The notes: generated from the letters alone by a model not told the origin. 64,000 bases of DNA from Aerococcaceae bacterium DSM 111021 (GCA_020112395.1 JACCEK010000001.1:124001-188000), one strand, 5' to 3'; shown: positions 37,004 to 46,106, numbered from the stretch's first letter. Translations and numbers: made by a program.

Positions 37004-37537
37004 ATGGAAAGAAATGAAAGGAAACGACAATTTTTAAAGTGGTTAACATCTAACTATCAGCATTCGAATCCATCTGTAAATTATTTATTGCAATTTTTAT
37101 CAACGAATGCTGAATTTATGAATAATATTCGTTTTTCCGAAGGAGCTAAATATGCTCCAAGGGGAATTTATATTTCTTTTAAACCCAATACTCAGTTACC
37201 ATTTATCTATTATAAAGATCAGCTAAGTTATACTTTGAGCGATCAAGCATTTCACGATATACGCTTAAATAATAAATTTTCTAAATTGGATTTTTACGTC
37301 GAAGTGAACATACCACATCTTTATCAAGAACTTTACCGTTTTGATGTGTTCGAGGATAATCCTTATGTACCTGAAAATTTACAATATTTAAAACAATTGG
37401 AACATGATTTATATAAAATTTCATTTGAAACAAAACTCTCGTTATTAAAAAAAGATTTGAATGTCGCTTTAGAAAAACACGATTTTGATAACGCGAGTTA
37501 TATTCTAAACCAAATCGAAAAATTGAAAGGTGAGTAA
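37004..37537 (+). CDS. reoY: ReoY / UPF0302 family regulator (YpiB)
   Basis: This 177-residue protein is of the UPF0302 family. Its Listeria homologue ReoY acts with ReoM and ClpCP in degradation of MurA, linking peptidoglycan synthesis to the PASTA kinase. Features include the N-terminal 'RKRQFLKWLTSNYQHSNPSV' and a C-terminal helix pair. The frame is open upstream into ypiA, but the ATG at 37004, after GGGAG, gives the usual length. It lies between ypiA and cca, as in Bacillus relatives. The regulatory role is established for Listeria and inferred here. Confidence 0.87.
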   Translation: MERNERKRQFLKWLTSNYQHSNPSVNYLLQFLSTNAEFMNNIRFSEGAKYAPRGIYISFKPNTQLPFIYYKDQLSYTLSDQAFHDIRLNNKFSKLDFYVEVNIPHLYQELYRFDVFEDNPYVPENLQYLKQLEHDLYKISFETKLSLLKKDLNVALEKHDFDNASYILNQIEKLKGE

Positions 37538-37538
37538 C

Positions 37539-38768
37539 ATGTTTGTATCACTGAAAGATTCATTATTTCAAGAAGCAATCCCAGTATTAGACCAAATTGA
37601 GTCTCATGGATATGAGGCTTATTTTGTTGGTGGTTGTGTAAGAGACACATTATTAAAGAAAAAGATTAATGATATAGATATTGCAAGTAGCGCTCGACCT
37701 GAAGAAATTGAAGCATTATTCCCAATAACATTTGATGTTGGTAAAGAACATGGCACTATAGTAGTAGTAGTAGACGGTGAGCCTTATGAAATAACAACAT
37801 TCCGAACTGAGGGAGACTATACTGATTTCCGTCGTCCAGATGAAGTAAACTTTGTAAGAAATTTACGCGAAGATACTTTAAGACGTGATTTTACTATTAA
37901 TGCAATGGCTATTAGTCGTCAGGGCGAACTGTATGACTACCACGGAGGAGTTAAAGACTTAAATGAACATCTTATACGTTGTGTAGGCAATCCGCTTGAA
38001 CGCTTCTTAGAAGACGCATTAAGAATGATGAGAGCTATTCGTTTTGCTTCCCAACTGGGATTCAAAATAGAAGATCAATCTTTTAATGCTATAAAAAAAC
38101 TAAAAGCAAATTTACAACATATTTCTATCGAAAGAAGTCGAATTGAATTCAGTAAGTTTCTACTAGGGAAACATTTTACTAATGAAGCACAACTATTTGT
38201 TGATAGTGGCTTAGCGGAATACTTGCCAGGGTTCACGATTGAAAGTGCACGTTACGTTATGACAAAATTAAGTGAAGATTTTAGTCGTATAAACGATTCA
38301 CTTCGCGATGAACGGTTGTTATGGGCGAGAATGTTGAAGCATATGGATATTACTAATGTCGGAGATATCCGGAAATTTTTGAAGGAATGGACTCATAGTA
38401 ATTCATTTATTAATGATGTTATTCAAATGATTCAATTGTTTGATTACGTTAAAAATGAGCAAGTCACGAATTGGATTGTCTATTCATATGATTATCCTAT
38501 CGTAAAAATGGTTGAGACATTCTTTTTACAAAGTCAATTAATCGAAAAACCGATTGTTGAAAAATTGTACAATGAATTACCAATTAAAAGTAAAAAAGAT
38601 ATATCAGTAAATGGTAAAGACATTATTAAAATACTTAATCTAAAAAAAGGTGGACCAGAGATTGGCGCTTGGCTAGATAAAATTGAAACTTTAATTATTG
38701 AAAAGAAATTAGAAAATAAATATAGTATGATTGAAGCGTACATAAATAAAAGTGGCAATAAAGATTAG
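37539..38768 (+). CDS. cca: CCA tRNA nucleotidyltransferase
   Basis: Cca adds or repairs the 3'-CCA end of tRNAs without a template. Class II nucleotidyltransferase head: 'YFVGGCVRDTLL' and the catalytic 'DIDIAS' Asp pair, then 'RTEGDYTDFRRPDEV', 'LRRDFTINAMA' and 'ALRMMRAIRFASQLG'. The length is 409 residues. An in-frame GTG at 37530 lies inside the AAAGGTGAG ribosome binding site, so the ATG at 37539 is chosen. One base separates it from the reoY stop. dinG-like follows 10 bases later. Confidence 0.95.
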   Translation: MFVSLKDSLFQEAIPVLDQIESHGYEAYFVGGCVRDTLLKKKINDIDIASSARPEEIEALFPITFDVGKEHGTIVVVVDGEPYEITTFRTEGDYTDFRRPDEVNFVRNLREDTLRRDFTINAMAISRQGELYDYHGGVKDLNEHLIRCVGNPLERFLEDALRMMRAIRFASQLGFKIEDQSFNAIKKLKANLQHISIERSRIEFSKFLLGKHFTNEAQLFVDSGLAEYLPGFTIESARYVMTKLSEDFSRINDSLRDERLLWARMLKHMDITNVGDIRKFLKEWTHSNSFINDVIQMIQLFDYVKNEQVTNWIVYSYDYPIVKMVETFFLQSQLIEKPIVEKLYNELPIKSKKDISVNGKDIIKILNLKKGGPEIGAWLDKIETLIIEKKLENKYSMIEAYINKSGNKD

Positions 38769-38778
38769 GAGTGTTTAA

Positions 38779-41319
38779 ATGCCTAAATTGAAAAATAAAA
38801 TTGCGATAGTTGATATTGAAACAACTGGTCCAAATATTGATGAGGGAGACCGTATTATTCAGATTGGAGCAATTATTATATCTGAAGGCAATATTGTCAA
38901 CACATATTCAATGTTAATCAATCCTAATCGTGCGATTCCTGAACATATTGCTAAGCTGACAGGTATAAATGAAAAAGATGTGGTTAATGCACCACAGTTT
39001 AATAGTGTGGCAACACTGTGGCATGAAAGATTAAAAGATTGTGTTTTTATTGCTCATAATTTAGGTTTTGATTTACGTATTCTTAAAGAAAGCTTTGAGA
39101 GATTCGAGTTAGAGTTTAACCCAGTCGCACTTGATTCTGTAGTGCTATCAAAAATAATTGTACCTACTGCAATTGGGTTTAATTTAACAGATTTGAGTCG
39201 ACATTTTAATTTGGAATATAGTGAGGCTCATGATGCTTTTTCTGATGCGTTGATTACTGCCGATATTGTTAGTAATTTAGCTGAGATAGCGATGAATATT
39301 CCTCAAGAAACTCTGAATAGAATGGAACCTTTTTTAGAGCATTTAAGACATAATGAAATGGAGTTTTTTACGAACCCTCAGAAATTTGTACTTAAAGAAG
39401 AGTTAAGTGACAAGATACAGTTTAATGATGAAGAAATATCTGATTCTACTAAAAAAATAACAAATCAAACTCTTTCTGATTATATTTCTGAAAATTGGAA
39501 AAAACATTCATACATGATACTAGAGGATAATAATCGTCCTATTCCGTATGATCTCATTTTTAATGAAAGTGTTCTTAATAAAGAACAATATTTATTGTCT
39601 TTTCCTACGTTAGATGAATCTAATTATTGGATTGAATCAATTCAAAATAATACACAGCTAAAAGATGTTGCATTGTTGAAGTCACAATCAAATTATTTAC
39701 ATGAAAAAGCTTTTGAAAATTATATTAATAACTATAATTTTAAACGTAATAATCAACAAGAATTATTAGTGATAGCTGCGTCAATTCATTGGCAATCATT
39801 ATCAAAATTTGGAGATTTTAGTGAAATAAATAAAGAATTATCAATTAGAACATTGTTAAATAAACATCAGTCTAATGATTTAATTACTAAAAATCATTCA
39901 AATTTTCATAAAGTAAAAGAAAATGCCAAACAAGCTAAAATTATAATAACTTACGATGCTAATTTACATAGTATGGTATTAAAATCTAGAAATCAGACCG
40001 AATATTTGTACAATCGACACTTAATTGTTGCGAATATTAATTCTTTTATTGATTCTGCGAGGTTTATTCATCAAAGTAATATAGAACTGAGTGATTTAAA
40101 TAACCAATTATTATCAATTTATGATGATATGCAACAAGCATACAATGATAACCAATATATACTACACTTAAGTAATGAAATTCAGATTATTAGAGATCTT
40201 AGCAGTAAAGTTATCTCTATTATTAGTAACATTTTGAAAGAAGAAGCGTTTGATAAAACAATTCAACAAGAAAATATTAATGCCTATCTTGAAATAGGAA
40301 CAAATGAAGCAAACAAAATTATAAAATATTCAAATAAAATATTAACTAAATTAATTGAATTTTATAACCAATTAACTTTAGAGTCAGATAAACTAAAGAT
40401 GATTCAAGGAAAAACTTTACCACTTCATCGCTTCATTGATCAACTTACAAAAATGAAATTGATGGTTGATGAAAAAAATTATATGACTATTACTGCTACT
40501 CGAGTTAATAATAAATTTTATAATATTTCTATTCAAGTCAAACCAATACTAATTCAAAAAGGGTACTTAAGTTGGCTGATGGAGATGAAAAGAGTCTTGT
40601 TAATCAGTTCAGGAAACTATTATAATCCACGAATGACTGGTGATTCTAATTGGATTCAATTAGATTCATCATTTGAATATGTGAAACTACCGACTTTATA
40701 TACTGAAAATAAACATATTTTAAATCATCCAATTGAGTTTATTCAAGGTAATGAAAATTCGGAGCGAATCGAAGACTTAACCGAGTTTATAATAAATGAC
40801 AGGGCGTTATTAGGGAATAAAATAATTATAATTATGCCAAATCAATTTTTAGTTTCGGATGTTTTTCATAAGTTAATCCAAACAGAAGAGATATCAGAAG
40901 ATTATCATATTTTAGCAGAGTCAATTACTGGAAGTCTAAATCGTATTCGAAGAAGAATCCATGAAACTGAAAAAGTTGTAGTAATCCTTAAGGAACGGAG
41001 CTTCACTGAACTTCTCTGGGGGGATAGTGAAGTAGACACATCTGTGCTCTTATACAATTTACCTTTTCAATCACCAAGTGAAACTAAAATCCAGGCTAAA
41101 TATCATTATTTAAAGAAAATAAAAACTCACACAGAATTATTTGATGACATACTTTTACCACAAATGATTCAACGTATAAAAAATGTTGTTAACTTTATAA
41201 GTTTAAATTATTCGAATGAAAAACTTTATATTTTGGACAAGCGATTATATACAAAATACTACACAAAAGAAATACTAGATCAATTAAATTCTATGATTGA
41301 ATTTAATATAATAAATTAA
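38779..41319 (+). CDS. dinG: DinG-like protein: intact DEDDh exonuclease with apparently inactivated helicase region
   Basis: The N-terminal ~170 residues are a DnaQ-type 3'-5' exonuclease with all five DEDDh residues visible: Asp12 and Glu14 ('VDIETTG'), Asp98 ('HNLGFD'), His151 and Asp156 ('HDAFSD'). In Gram-positive DinG this is fused to an XPD-like SF2 helicase. Here the remaining ~650 residues align in outline but lack the motifs: there is no GxGKT P-loop around residues 235-300, the DEAH position reads 'HLIVANINSF' (413-422), and the motif VI region reads 'LPQMIQRIKNVVNF' (793-806) instead of a Q-x-x-GR-x-x-R pattern. The frame is open and full length (846 residues), so the domain is retained but probably not an ATPase. 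Its position between cca and ypmB is the conserved dinG locus. Confidence 0.85.
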   Translation: MPKLKNKIAIVDIETTGPNIDEGDRIIQIGAIIISEGNIVNTYSMLINPNRAIPEHIAKLTGINEKDVVNAPQFNSVATLWHERLKDCVFIAHNLGFDLRILKESFERFELEFNPVALDSVVLSKIIVPTAIGFNLTDLSRHFNLEYSEAHDAFSDALITADIVSNLAEIAMNIPQETLNRMEPFLEHLRHNEMEFFTNPQKFVLKEELSDKIQFNDEEISDSTKKITNQTLSDYISENWKKHSYMILEDNNRPIPYDLIFNESVLNKEQYLLSFPTLDESNYWIESIQNNTQLKDVALLKSQSNYLHEKAFENYINNYNFKRNNQQELLVIAASIHWQSLSKFGDFSEINKELSIRTLLNKHQSNDLITKNHSNFHKVKENAKQAKIIITYDANLHSMVLKSRNQTEYLYNRHLIVANINSFIDSARFIHQSNIELSDLNNQLLSIYDDMQQAYNDNQYILHLSNEIQIIRDLSSKVISIISNILKEEAFDKTIQQENINAYLEIGTNEANKIIKYSNKILTKLIEFYNQLTLESDKLKMIQGKTLPLHRFIDQLTKMKLMVDEKNYMTITATRVNNKFYNISIQVKPILIQKGYLSWLMEMKRVLLISSGNYYNPRMTGDSNWIQLDSSFEYVKLPTLYTENKHILNHPIEFIQGNENSERIEDLTEFIINDRALLGNKIIIIMPNQFLVSDVFHKLIQTEEISEDYHILAESITGSLNRIRRRIHETEKVVVILKERSFTELLWGDSEVDTSVLLYNLPFQSPSETKIQAKYHYLKKIKTHTELFDDILLPQMIQRIKNVVNFISLNYSNEKLYILDKRLYTKYYTKEILDQLNSMIEFNIIN

Positions 41320-41412
41320 AGTGAATTAATGAGTATATTCAATTTAATCCAATTATATGTTATTATATAACGGTCGTGAATTTAGGATTAACTATCGAAA
41401 GGAGGCTTATCG

Positions 41413-41889
41413 TTGAACCGTAAAGTTGTATCAGGATTAACAGCTATTTTGTTAATTATACTTGTTGCATTATTATTTATATTTTCTCAAAGTACGGGGG
41501 CAATGGTACAAGCTCAAGAGGAAACTGTTGAATTAGTTGAGCTAGACTACAATGTCGAAAAAGTAAATGATTTTTATTGGGTAACTATTAATGAATCATA
41601 CTTTACACTGGATTTTACAGACGATGAAGGTAATCAAATGTATGCAATTGTTACGCAAGACGGAGGAGATATTGCTTACTATACTTCTCAAGATTTAATA
41701 TCTCATCAAGATGCCTTATCGATCACACTCAGTGAAAATGAACCAACTAAGTTATTACAACCCCGTTTAGGGATGTTAGATAACCATCCAGTTTGGGAGA
41801 TTTCTTTTAAAGCTGAAAACAATACACTTTCGTATTATTATATTAATGCGTCAAATGGCGAATGGATACAAACCATCGCAAATATTTAA
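41413..41889 (+). CDS. ypmB: YpmB-like DUF5590 membrane-anchored protein
   Basis: This 158-residue protein has one N-terminal transmembrane helix (~5-26, '[17 protein letters not shown]') and an extracellular PepSY-like/DUF5590 domain ending in '[15 protein letters not shown]'. The start is TTG behind AAGGAGG. It resembles YpmB of Bacillus and has the same position upstream of asnS, although the Bacillus aspB gene is absent here. The function is unknown. PepSY-type folds often modulate proteases, but nothing in this sequence proves that. Confidence 0.8.
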   Translation: MNRKVVSGLTAILLIILVALLFIFSQSTGAMVQAQEETVELVELDYNVEKVNDFYWVTINESYFTLDFTDDEGNQMYAIVTQDGGDIAYYTSQDLISHQDALSITLSENEPTKLLQPRLGMLDNHPVWEISFKAENNTLSYYYINASNGEWIQTIANI

Positions 41890-41908
41890 GAATTTTAGGA
41901 GGAATATT

Positions 41909-43207
41909 GTGGATACAATTACAATGCGTCAAGCAAGCGACTATGTTGAAAAACAAGTTACAATCCATGCATGGGTTACTAACAAAAGAAGTAGTGGTAA
42001 AATAGCTTTTTTACAATTACGTGATGGACATGAATACTTCCAAGGGGTTGTACTTAAGAATCAAGTGGGAGAAGAAACGTTTGAATTAGTTAAGCATTTA
42101 GGTCAAGAAACAAGTGTGGAATTAACAGGAATTATTCAAACAGATGATCGTTCAAGTTTAGGTTATGAATTATTAGTCGAATCTATTAAAGTTATTGGGG
42201 AGAGTAATGATTATCCTATAACACCTAAAGAACATGGAACTGATTTCTTGATGGATCACCGCCACTTATGGTTACGATCATCTAAACAACATGCTATTAT
42301 GCAAATTCGTAATGAAATTATCCGTGCTACTTATGAATTTTATAATGACCGTGGATTCATCAAAGTGGACCCACCAATCTTAACTGGTAGCTCACCAGAA
42401 GGAACGACTGAGTTATTCCATACGAAATATTTCGAAGAAGATGCTTTCTTGTCACAAAGTGGTCAATTATATTTAGAAGCTGCTGCAATGGCTTTTGGTA
42501 AAGTGTTTTCATTTGGACCTACTTTTAGAGCGGAAAAATCAAAAACTCGACGCCATCTAATTGAATTTTGGATGATGGAACCAGAGATGGCAAATTACAA
42601 TCATGAGGAAAGCTTACAAGTTCAAGAACAATATGTGGCATTTGTAGTCCGTAGTGTGATTGATAACTGTAGTTCAGCTTTAAGTACATTGGAACGTGAT
42701 GTAGCATTATTAGAAGAATATACAAAATTACCTTACCCTCGTGTATCTTATACGGACGCAATTGAACTATTAACTGCGAATGGATTTGAAGATATTGAGT
42801 GGGGAGATGATTTTGGTTCGCCACATGAAACTTTTATCGCAAGCAAGTATGAGCGTCCAATCTTTATAGTTAATTATCCAAAAGCAATAAAACCTTTCTA
42901 CATGAAAATAAACCCTGAAGATCCTCGTACAGTACTATGTGCTGATATGATTGCACCAGAAGGATATGGTGAAATTATTGGTGGATCAGAACGTGAAAGT
43001 AATTATGAGACTATGAAAGAAAATATCATTAATTTTGGGTTAGATTTAGATGCTTATAAATGGTATCTAGATATTTCTCGTTACGGAAGTGTTCCTCACA
43101 GTGGATTTGGTATGGGTCTTGAACGTGTAGTTGCTTGGTTATCTGGAATTGAACATATAAGAGAAACAGCTCCGTTCCCAAGATTATTAAATCGTTTATA
43201 TCCATAA
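41909..43207 (+). CDS. asnS: Asparagine-tRNA ligase
   Basis: AsnRS charges tRNA-Asn. An N-terminal OB-fold anticodon-binding domain (~1-105) is followed by a class II catalytic core: motif 2 '[20 protein letters not shown]' (~207-226) and motif 3 '[15 protein letters not shown]' (~400-414). The length is 432 residues, standard for bacterial AsnRS. The frame extends upstream into ypmB, but the GTG at 41909 lies six bases after AGGAGG and gives the correct N-terminus. Presence of AsnRS means direct charging, independent of Asp-tRNA(Asn) amidation. Confidence 0.95.
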   Translation: MDTITMRQASDYVEKQVTIHAWVTNKRSSGKIAFLQLRDGHEYFQGVVLKNQVGEETFELVKHLGQETSVELTGIIQTDDRSSLGYELLVESIKVIGESNDYPITPKEHGTDFLMDHRHLWLRSSKQHAIMQIRNEIIRATYEFYNDRGFIKVDPPILTGSSPEGTTELFHTKYFEEDAFLSQSGQLYLEAAAMAFGKVFSFGPTFRAEKSKTRRHLIEFWMMEPEMANYNHEESLQVQEQYVAFVVRSVIDNCSSALSTLERDVALLEEYTKLPYPRVSYTDAIELLTANGFEDIEWGDDFGSPHETFIASKYERPIFIVNYPKAIKPFYMKINPEDPRTVLCADMIAPEGYGEIIGGSERESNYETMKENIINFGLDLDAYKWYLDISRYGSVPHSGFGMGLERVVAWLSGIEHIRETAPFPRLLNRLYP

Positions 43208-43224
43208 AAAGTTAATATTATTAA

Positions 43225-43250
43225 TAAAAGCCATTTTAGATGGCTTTTAT
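43225..43250 (+). terminator. Hairpin between asnS and dnaD
   Basis: AAAAGCCAT (about 43226-43234) pairs with ATGGCTTTT (43240-43248). The tail is short, so termination may be partial, allowing read-through to dnaD-nth. Confidence 0.7.
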
Positions 43251-43292
43251 GCATTTATAAGGATAATTATCTACTGGAAGGGAGGATAGAAT

Positions 43293-44018
43293 ATGAGAAG
43301 TACTGCATATGACTGGATAAAAGATGGTTTTACATCAGTACCTAATATTTTATTAGATCAATTTCATCAACTTGAACTTTCAGGGGATGAAATGGTACTG
43401 CTATTGTATATTTTCTCACAAATCAATCGAGGAAAATCATCCGAAGACATGACTCGCACTTCAAGTGATCTAGGATGGAGTAGTCATAAAGTTAGCGACA
43501 ATTTAAGTCAACTAATGAATAAAGATTATCTGCAAATAGAATTAGTGCCTAATAAAGAAGGTAAGCAAGCAGACCATTATACTTTACGCCCATTGTTCGA
43601 TAAGTTAGATGAAATTAATTTCCAACAAAGTGCTCAAAGCACACAAAGTATTCCAAACACAAAAAAATTACCATCTAATGAGGGGCTAAATATTGTAACG
43701 TCTTTTGAGCAAGAATTCGGGCGACAATTAACTCAGATTGAATTAGAAACATTAAACGATTGGGTCAATATATCAAAGTATGATGAAAAACTTGTTCAAC
43801 TGGCTTTAAGACAAGCTGTTTTAAATCAAGCTTTGAGTTTAAAGTATATTGATCGAATTTTACTTAATTGGGAAAAGAAAAATATACGTACAGTTAATGA
43901 AGCTCAAAGAGAAATTGAGAGATTTGAAAGCAGAAATAATCAAAACAATTCACAAATGATAAACGATTCACAATATGAACATATCGAAATACCACTTAAC
44001 TACTGGGATGACAATTAA
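43293..44018 (+). CDS. dnaD: DNA replication protein DnaD
   Basis: DnaD is a primosome-loading protein of Gram-positives that acts with DnaA, DnaB and DnaI at the origin and at restart forks. The N-terminal winged-helix DDBH1 domain (~1-105, 'LLLYIFSQINRGKS', 'DLGWSSHKVSDNLSQL') and the C-terminal DDBH2 domain (~140-215, 'FEQEFGRQLTQIELETLNDW', 'KYIDRILLNWEKKNI') are both recognisable. It has 241 residues. nth begins 14 bases downstream, the Bacillus asnS-dnaD-nth order. Confidence 0.93.
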   Translation: MRSTAYDWIKDGFTSVPNILLDQFHQLELSGDEMVLLLYIFSQINRGKSSEDMTRTSSDLGWSSHKVSDNLSQLMNKDYLQIELVPNKEGKQADHYTLRPLFDKLDEINFQQSAQSTQSIPNTKKLPSNEGLNIVTSFEQEFGRQLTQIELETLNDWVNISKYDEKLVQLALRQAVLNQALSLKYIDRILLNWEKKNIRTVNEAQREIERFESRNNQNNSQMINDSQYEHIEIPLNYWDDN

Positions 44019-44032
44019 TAGGAGAAGACAGA

Positions 44033-44647
44033 ATGACTTTAAATTCAGAAGAAGTACTAGATATTATACACCGTATGGATCGCTTAATCCCTGATGCAAA
44101 ATCTGAACTAGATTATAAAGATCCATTCCATATGTTAATTGCCGTTATGTTAAGCGCTCAGTCAACAGATAAGCAAGTAAATAAGATAGCACCAGCATTA
44201 TTTGAAGCTTATCCAGATGCTGAGACAATGAGTCAAGCTTCTGCTCAAGAGATTGAATCTTATATTAAGACTTTAGGATTATACCGAAACAAGGCTAAAT
44301 ATATGGTTAGTGCAGCAGCTGATATTGTTAATAATTTCCAAGGTGAGATACCTAATAATCGTAAAGATTTGGTATCACTTTCGGGAGTAGGTCGTAAAAC
44401 GGCAAATGTAGTCTTATCAGTTATTTTCGATACACCAGCAATAGCTGTGGACACACATGTCGAACGAGTGTGCAAAAGATTAAATATAGTGCCTAAGGAC
44501 GCCACACCACTTCAAGTAGAGAAAATTTTGATGGAAAAATTACCTGAAGAATACTGGAGTCACGCACATCAGTTACTTGTTTTATTCGGAAGATATTATT
44601 GTACTGCTAGAAGTAAAAAGTGTATTGAATATTTAGAGGAAGTATAA
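44033..44647 (+). CDS. nth: Endonuclease III lacking a complete Fe-S cluster motif
   Basis: Nth is a bifunctional DNA glycosylase/AP lyase for oxidised pyrimidines. The helix-hairpin-helix 'LSGVGRKTANVV' contains catalytic Lys122, and Asp140 lies in 'AVDTHVERV'. Typical Nth proteins end in a Cys-x6-Cys-x2-Cys-x5-Cys [4Fe-4S] loop. Here Cys190 and Cys197 have the x6 spacing, but the third position is Tyr200 and the chain ends at residue 204, so the last two ligands are absent. The sequence shows no simple frameshift that would restore them. Cluster-free relatives of this superfamily are known, so activity may remain. A bidirectional terminator follows. Confidence 0.92.
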   Translation: MTLNSEEVLDIIHRMDRLIPDAKSELDYKDPFHMLIAVMLSAQSTDKQVNKIAPALFEAYPDAETMSQASAQEIESYIKTLGLYRNKAKYMVSAAADIVNNFQGEIPNNRKDLVSLSGVGRKTANVVLSVIFDTPAIAVDTHVERVCKRLNIVPKDATPLQVEKILMEKLPEEYWSHAHQLLVLFGRYYCTARSKKCIEYLEEV

Positions 44648-44692
44648 AAAAAGACCTTTCAAAGTGATGAAAACTTTGAAGGGTCTTTTTTT
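44646..44692. terminator. Bidirectional terminator between nth and panT-like gene
   Basis: AAAAAAGACCTTTCAAAG (ending 44664) pairs with CTTTGAAGGGTCTTTTTT (from 44674), with A runs on one side and T runs on the other, so it can stop both convergent genes. Confidence 0.9.
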
Positions 44693-45284
44693 ATTGTCGT
44701 CTTGATCGGTTTACAGCAACATATATTATTGGAGTAACTATAGTCGCAAGAATTGCTTCAGGCACTCCATTTGCAGTAACAATACCCCATAAGATGGGCC
44801 ATAATTGATTTACATTTGCACCCTCGATAGCGCCAATGTATTCAGTTGGTTTAAAAATACCAATTGCACCAAGAACTAATACTGTATTTAATAAACTACC
44901 AAGAAAGCCAGCAATAGCTCCTTTAGTGGGGGCGGATAAGTGTTTTAGAATATACTTAATGATTAAACCTAATAGTATAGGCATTAAAATTCGAGGTAAT
45001 ACACTCACTAAAGGTGATGTAAAAATCATACGCTCGACAGGGTTGCCAATTAACCAGGCTCTTACTAAAGAGTTTAAGCCAAATACTAAGCCTAAGATCG
45101 CACCATCTTTTGTGCCAAGCCAAAGAGTACTTAGTATAACAGTAATTGGAATAATCGTCATAGCGATAGGGCCAATTGTAATAAAACCAAGGAATGGTAC
45201 CCAGCTTTGAATTATAATCAATGCAATAAATATACCTAGAATAACAAGTCTTCTTGCGTTATTATTAGAATAACTACTTTTCAT
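44691..45284 (-). CDS. ECF transporter S-component, probably pantothenate (PanT-like)
   Basis: This integral membrane protein has 197 residues and about six hydrophobic helices; it belongs to the ECF_trnsprt S-component family. The N-terminal 'RRLVILGIFIALIIIQSWVP' (S-component first helix), 'GLVFGLNSLVRAW' and 'GIVTANGVPEAILATIVTP' resemble PanT pantothenate carriers. It needs a separate EcfAA'T module. No riboswitch precedes it. The substrate is therefore a resemblance-based guess; the S-component call is firm. Confidence 0.78.
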   Translation of the reverse strand: MKSSYSNNNARRLVILGIFIALIIIQSWVPFLGFITIGPIAMTIIPITVILSTLWLGTKDGAILGLVFGLNSLVRAWLIGNPVERMIFTSPLVSVLPRILMPILLGLIIKYILKHLSAPTKGAIAGFLGSLLNTVLVLGAIGIFKPTEYIGAIEGANVNQLWPILWGIVTANGVPEAILATIVTPIIYVAVNRSRRQ

Positions 45285-45297
45285 GAATTAACTCCTT

Positions 45298-45333
45298 ATA
45301 ACTATCATGTACATTATTATAGCATATAGTTAT
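45298..45333. promoter_or_regulatory. Inverted repeat overlapping the promoter of the panT-like gene
   Basis: ATAACTAT (45298-45305) and ATAGTTAT (45326-45333) are exact inverted 8-mers 20 bases apart. Between them, on the minus strand, lies TGCTATAAT (an extended -10) read towards the gene. The geometry suits a repressor site flanking the promoter. No known regulator motif is recognised. Confidence 0.4.
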
Positions 45334-45380
45334 TATTATATACTACATAAATTAGAAGACTTTAGGATTGGTGATTAAAA

Positions 45381-46055
45381 ATGTTTGAACAATGGTTAGA
45401 GATGGAACAATTTTATTTCAATGATATGTGGATATTTGTAGCACTTAGTTGTTTTTTAGGTATTATATTTTTTGCTTCAATATCTTATATCAAAAAAAGA
45501 GCTGTCCAGGTTATTGTAGTTGTAACTTTAATTGTGTGGATTGTAACTGGAATTTTTGTTACACGAGGTTACGATAAGCATCAAGAGATGATTCAACAAA
45601 ATAGCTACATAAACGCAACAAACCGAACGTTTGAGAAAAAGATATTTTTTGATTTTCCATATTCTTACTCAGAATTATCACTTTATAAACAAGGTTACAT
45701 GAAAGATTATTTTGAACCGTTACCTTTTTATAAATCAGAACAATTAAGTGAAGAAATTGAATACAAGGGGAGTGACGGTACATATTACTATGTTGAAATA
45801 AATGGGGATGTATATTATACATCTCAACGTCTTTTAAGTTTTTCGGATCAAGCCGAGGCACCACAGCGTATTGGTGTTCAGTATCATCTAACTGACAATC
45901 AGTTTGAATCAATTGGGTTTATTACTCCTTCATCCATATTTTTAGAGTCTTACATTGTTCCACGGAGTTTAAAAGACCTTGAGGTCAATGATGCTGATAA
46001 AGCAAATTCTATCTATCAATCAGATCAACAAATTGGTCTTTGGATTTCACCGTAA
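45381..46055 (+). CDS. Membrane protein of unknown function with two N-terminal helices
   Basis: I do not recognise this 224-residue protein. Two hydrophobic helices are clear: ~17-37 ('IFVALSCFLGIIFFASISYI') and ~42-60 ('VQVIVVVTLIVWIVTGIFV'). A soluble region of about 160 residues, rich in Tyr, Ser, Asp and Glu, follows and is probably outside the cell. No cysteine pairs, lipobox or catalytic signature are evident. It stands alone between divergent panT-like and convergent ponA, and shares a perfect bidirectional terminator with ponA. The layout resembles small two-helix DUF proteins of lactic acid bacteria, but I cannot name a family. Confidence 0.75.
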   Translation: MFEQWLEMEQFYFNDMWIFVALSCFLGIIFFASISYIKKRAVQVIVVVTLIVWIVTGIFVTRGYDKHQEMIQQNSYINATNRTFEKKIFFDFPYSYSELSLYKQGYMKDYFEPLPFYKSEQLSEEIEYKGSDGTYYYVEINGDVYYTSQRLLSFSDQAEAPQRIGVQYHLTDNQFESIGFITPSSIFLESYIVPRSLKDLEVNDADKANSIYQSDQQIGLWISP

Positions 46056-46060
46056 ATAAA

Positions 46061-46106
46061 AAAGAGTGAATGAGATTTTTATTTAATCTCATTCACTCTT
46101 TTTTTA
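46061..46106. terminator. Bidirectional terminator between the membrane protein gene and ponA
   Basis: GAGTGAATGAGATT (46064-46077) pairs perfectly with AATCTCATTCACTC (46085-46098), with A runs before and T runs after. It serves the two converging genes. Confidence 0.93.

Noticed and set aside
41319-41909. Missing aspB between ypmB and asnS as sign of a deletion or insertion scar
   Set aside because: Many Lactobacillales lack aspB at this site; no remnant coding sequence or repeat is left between the genes.
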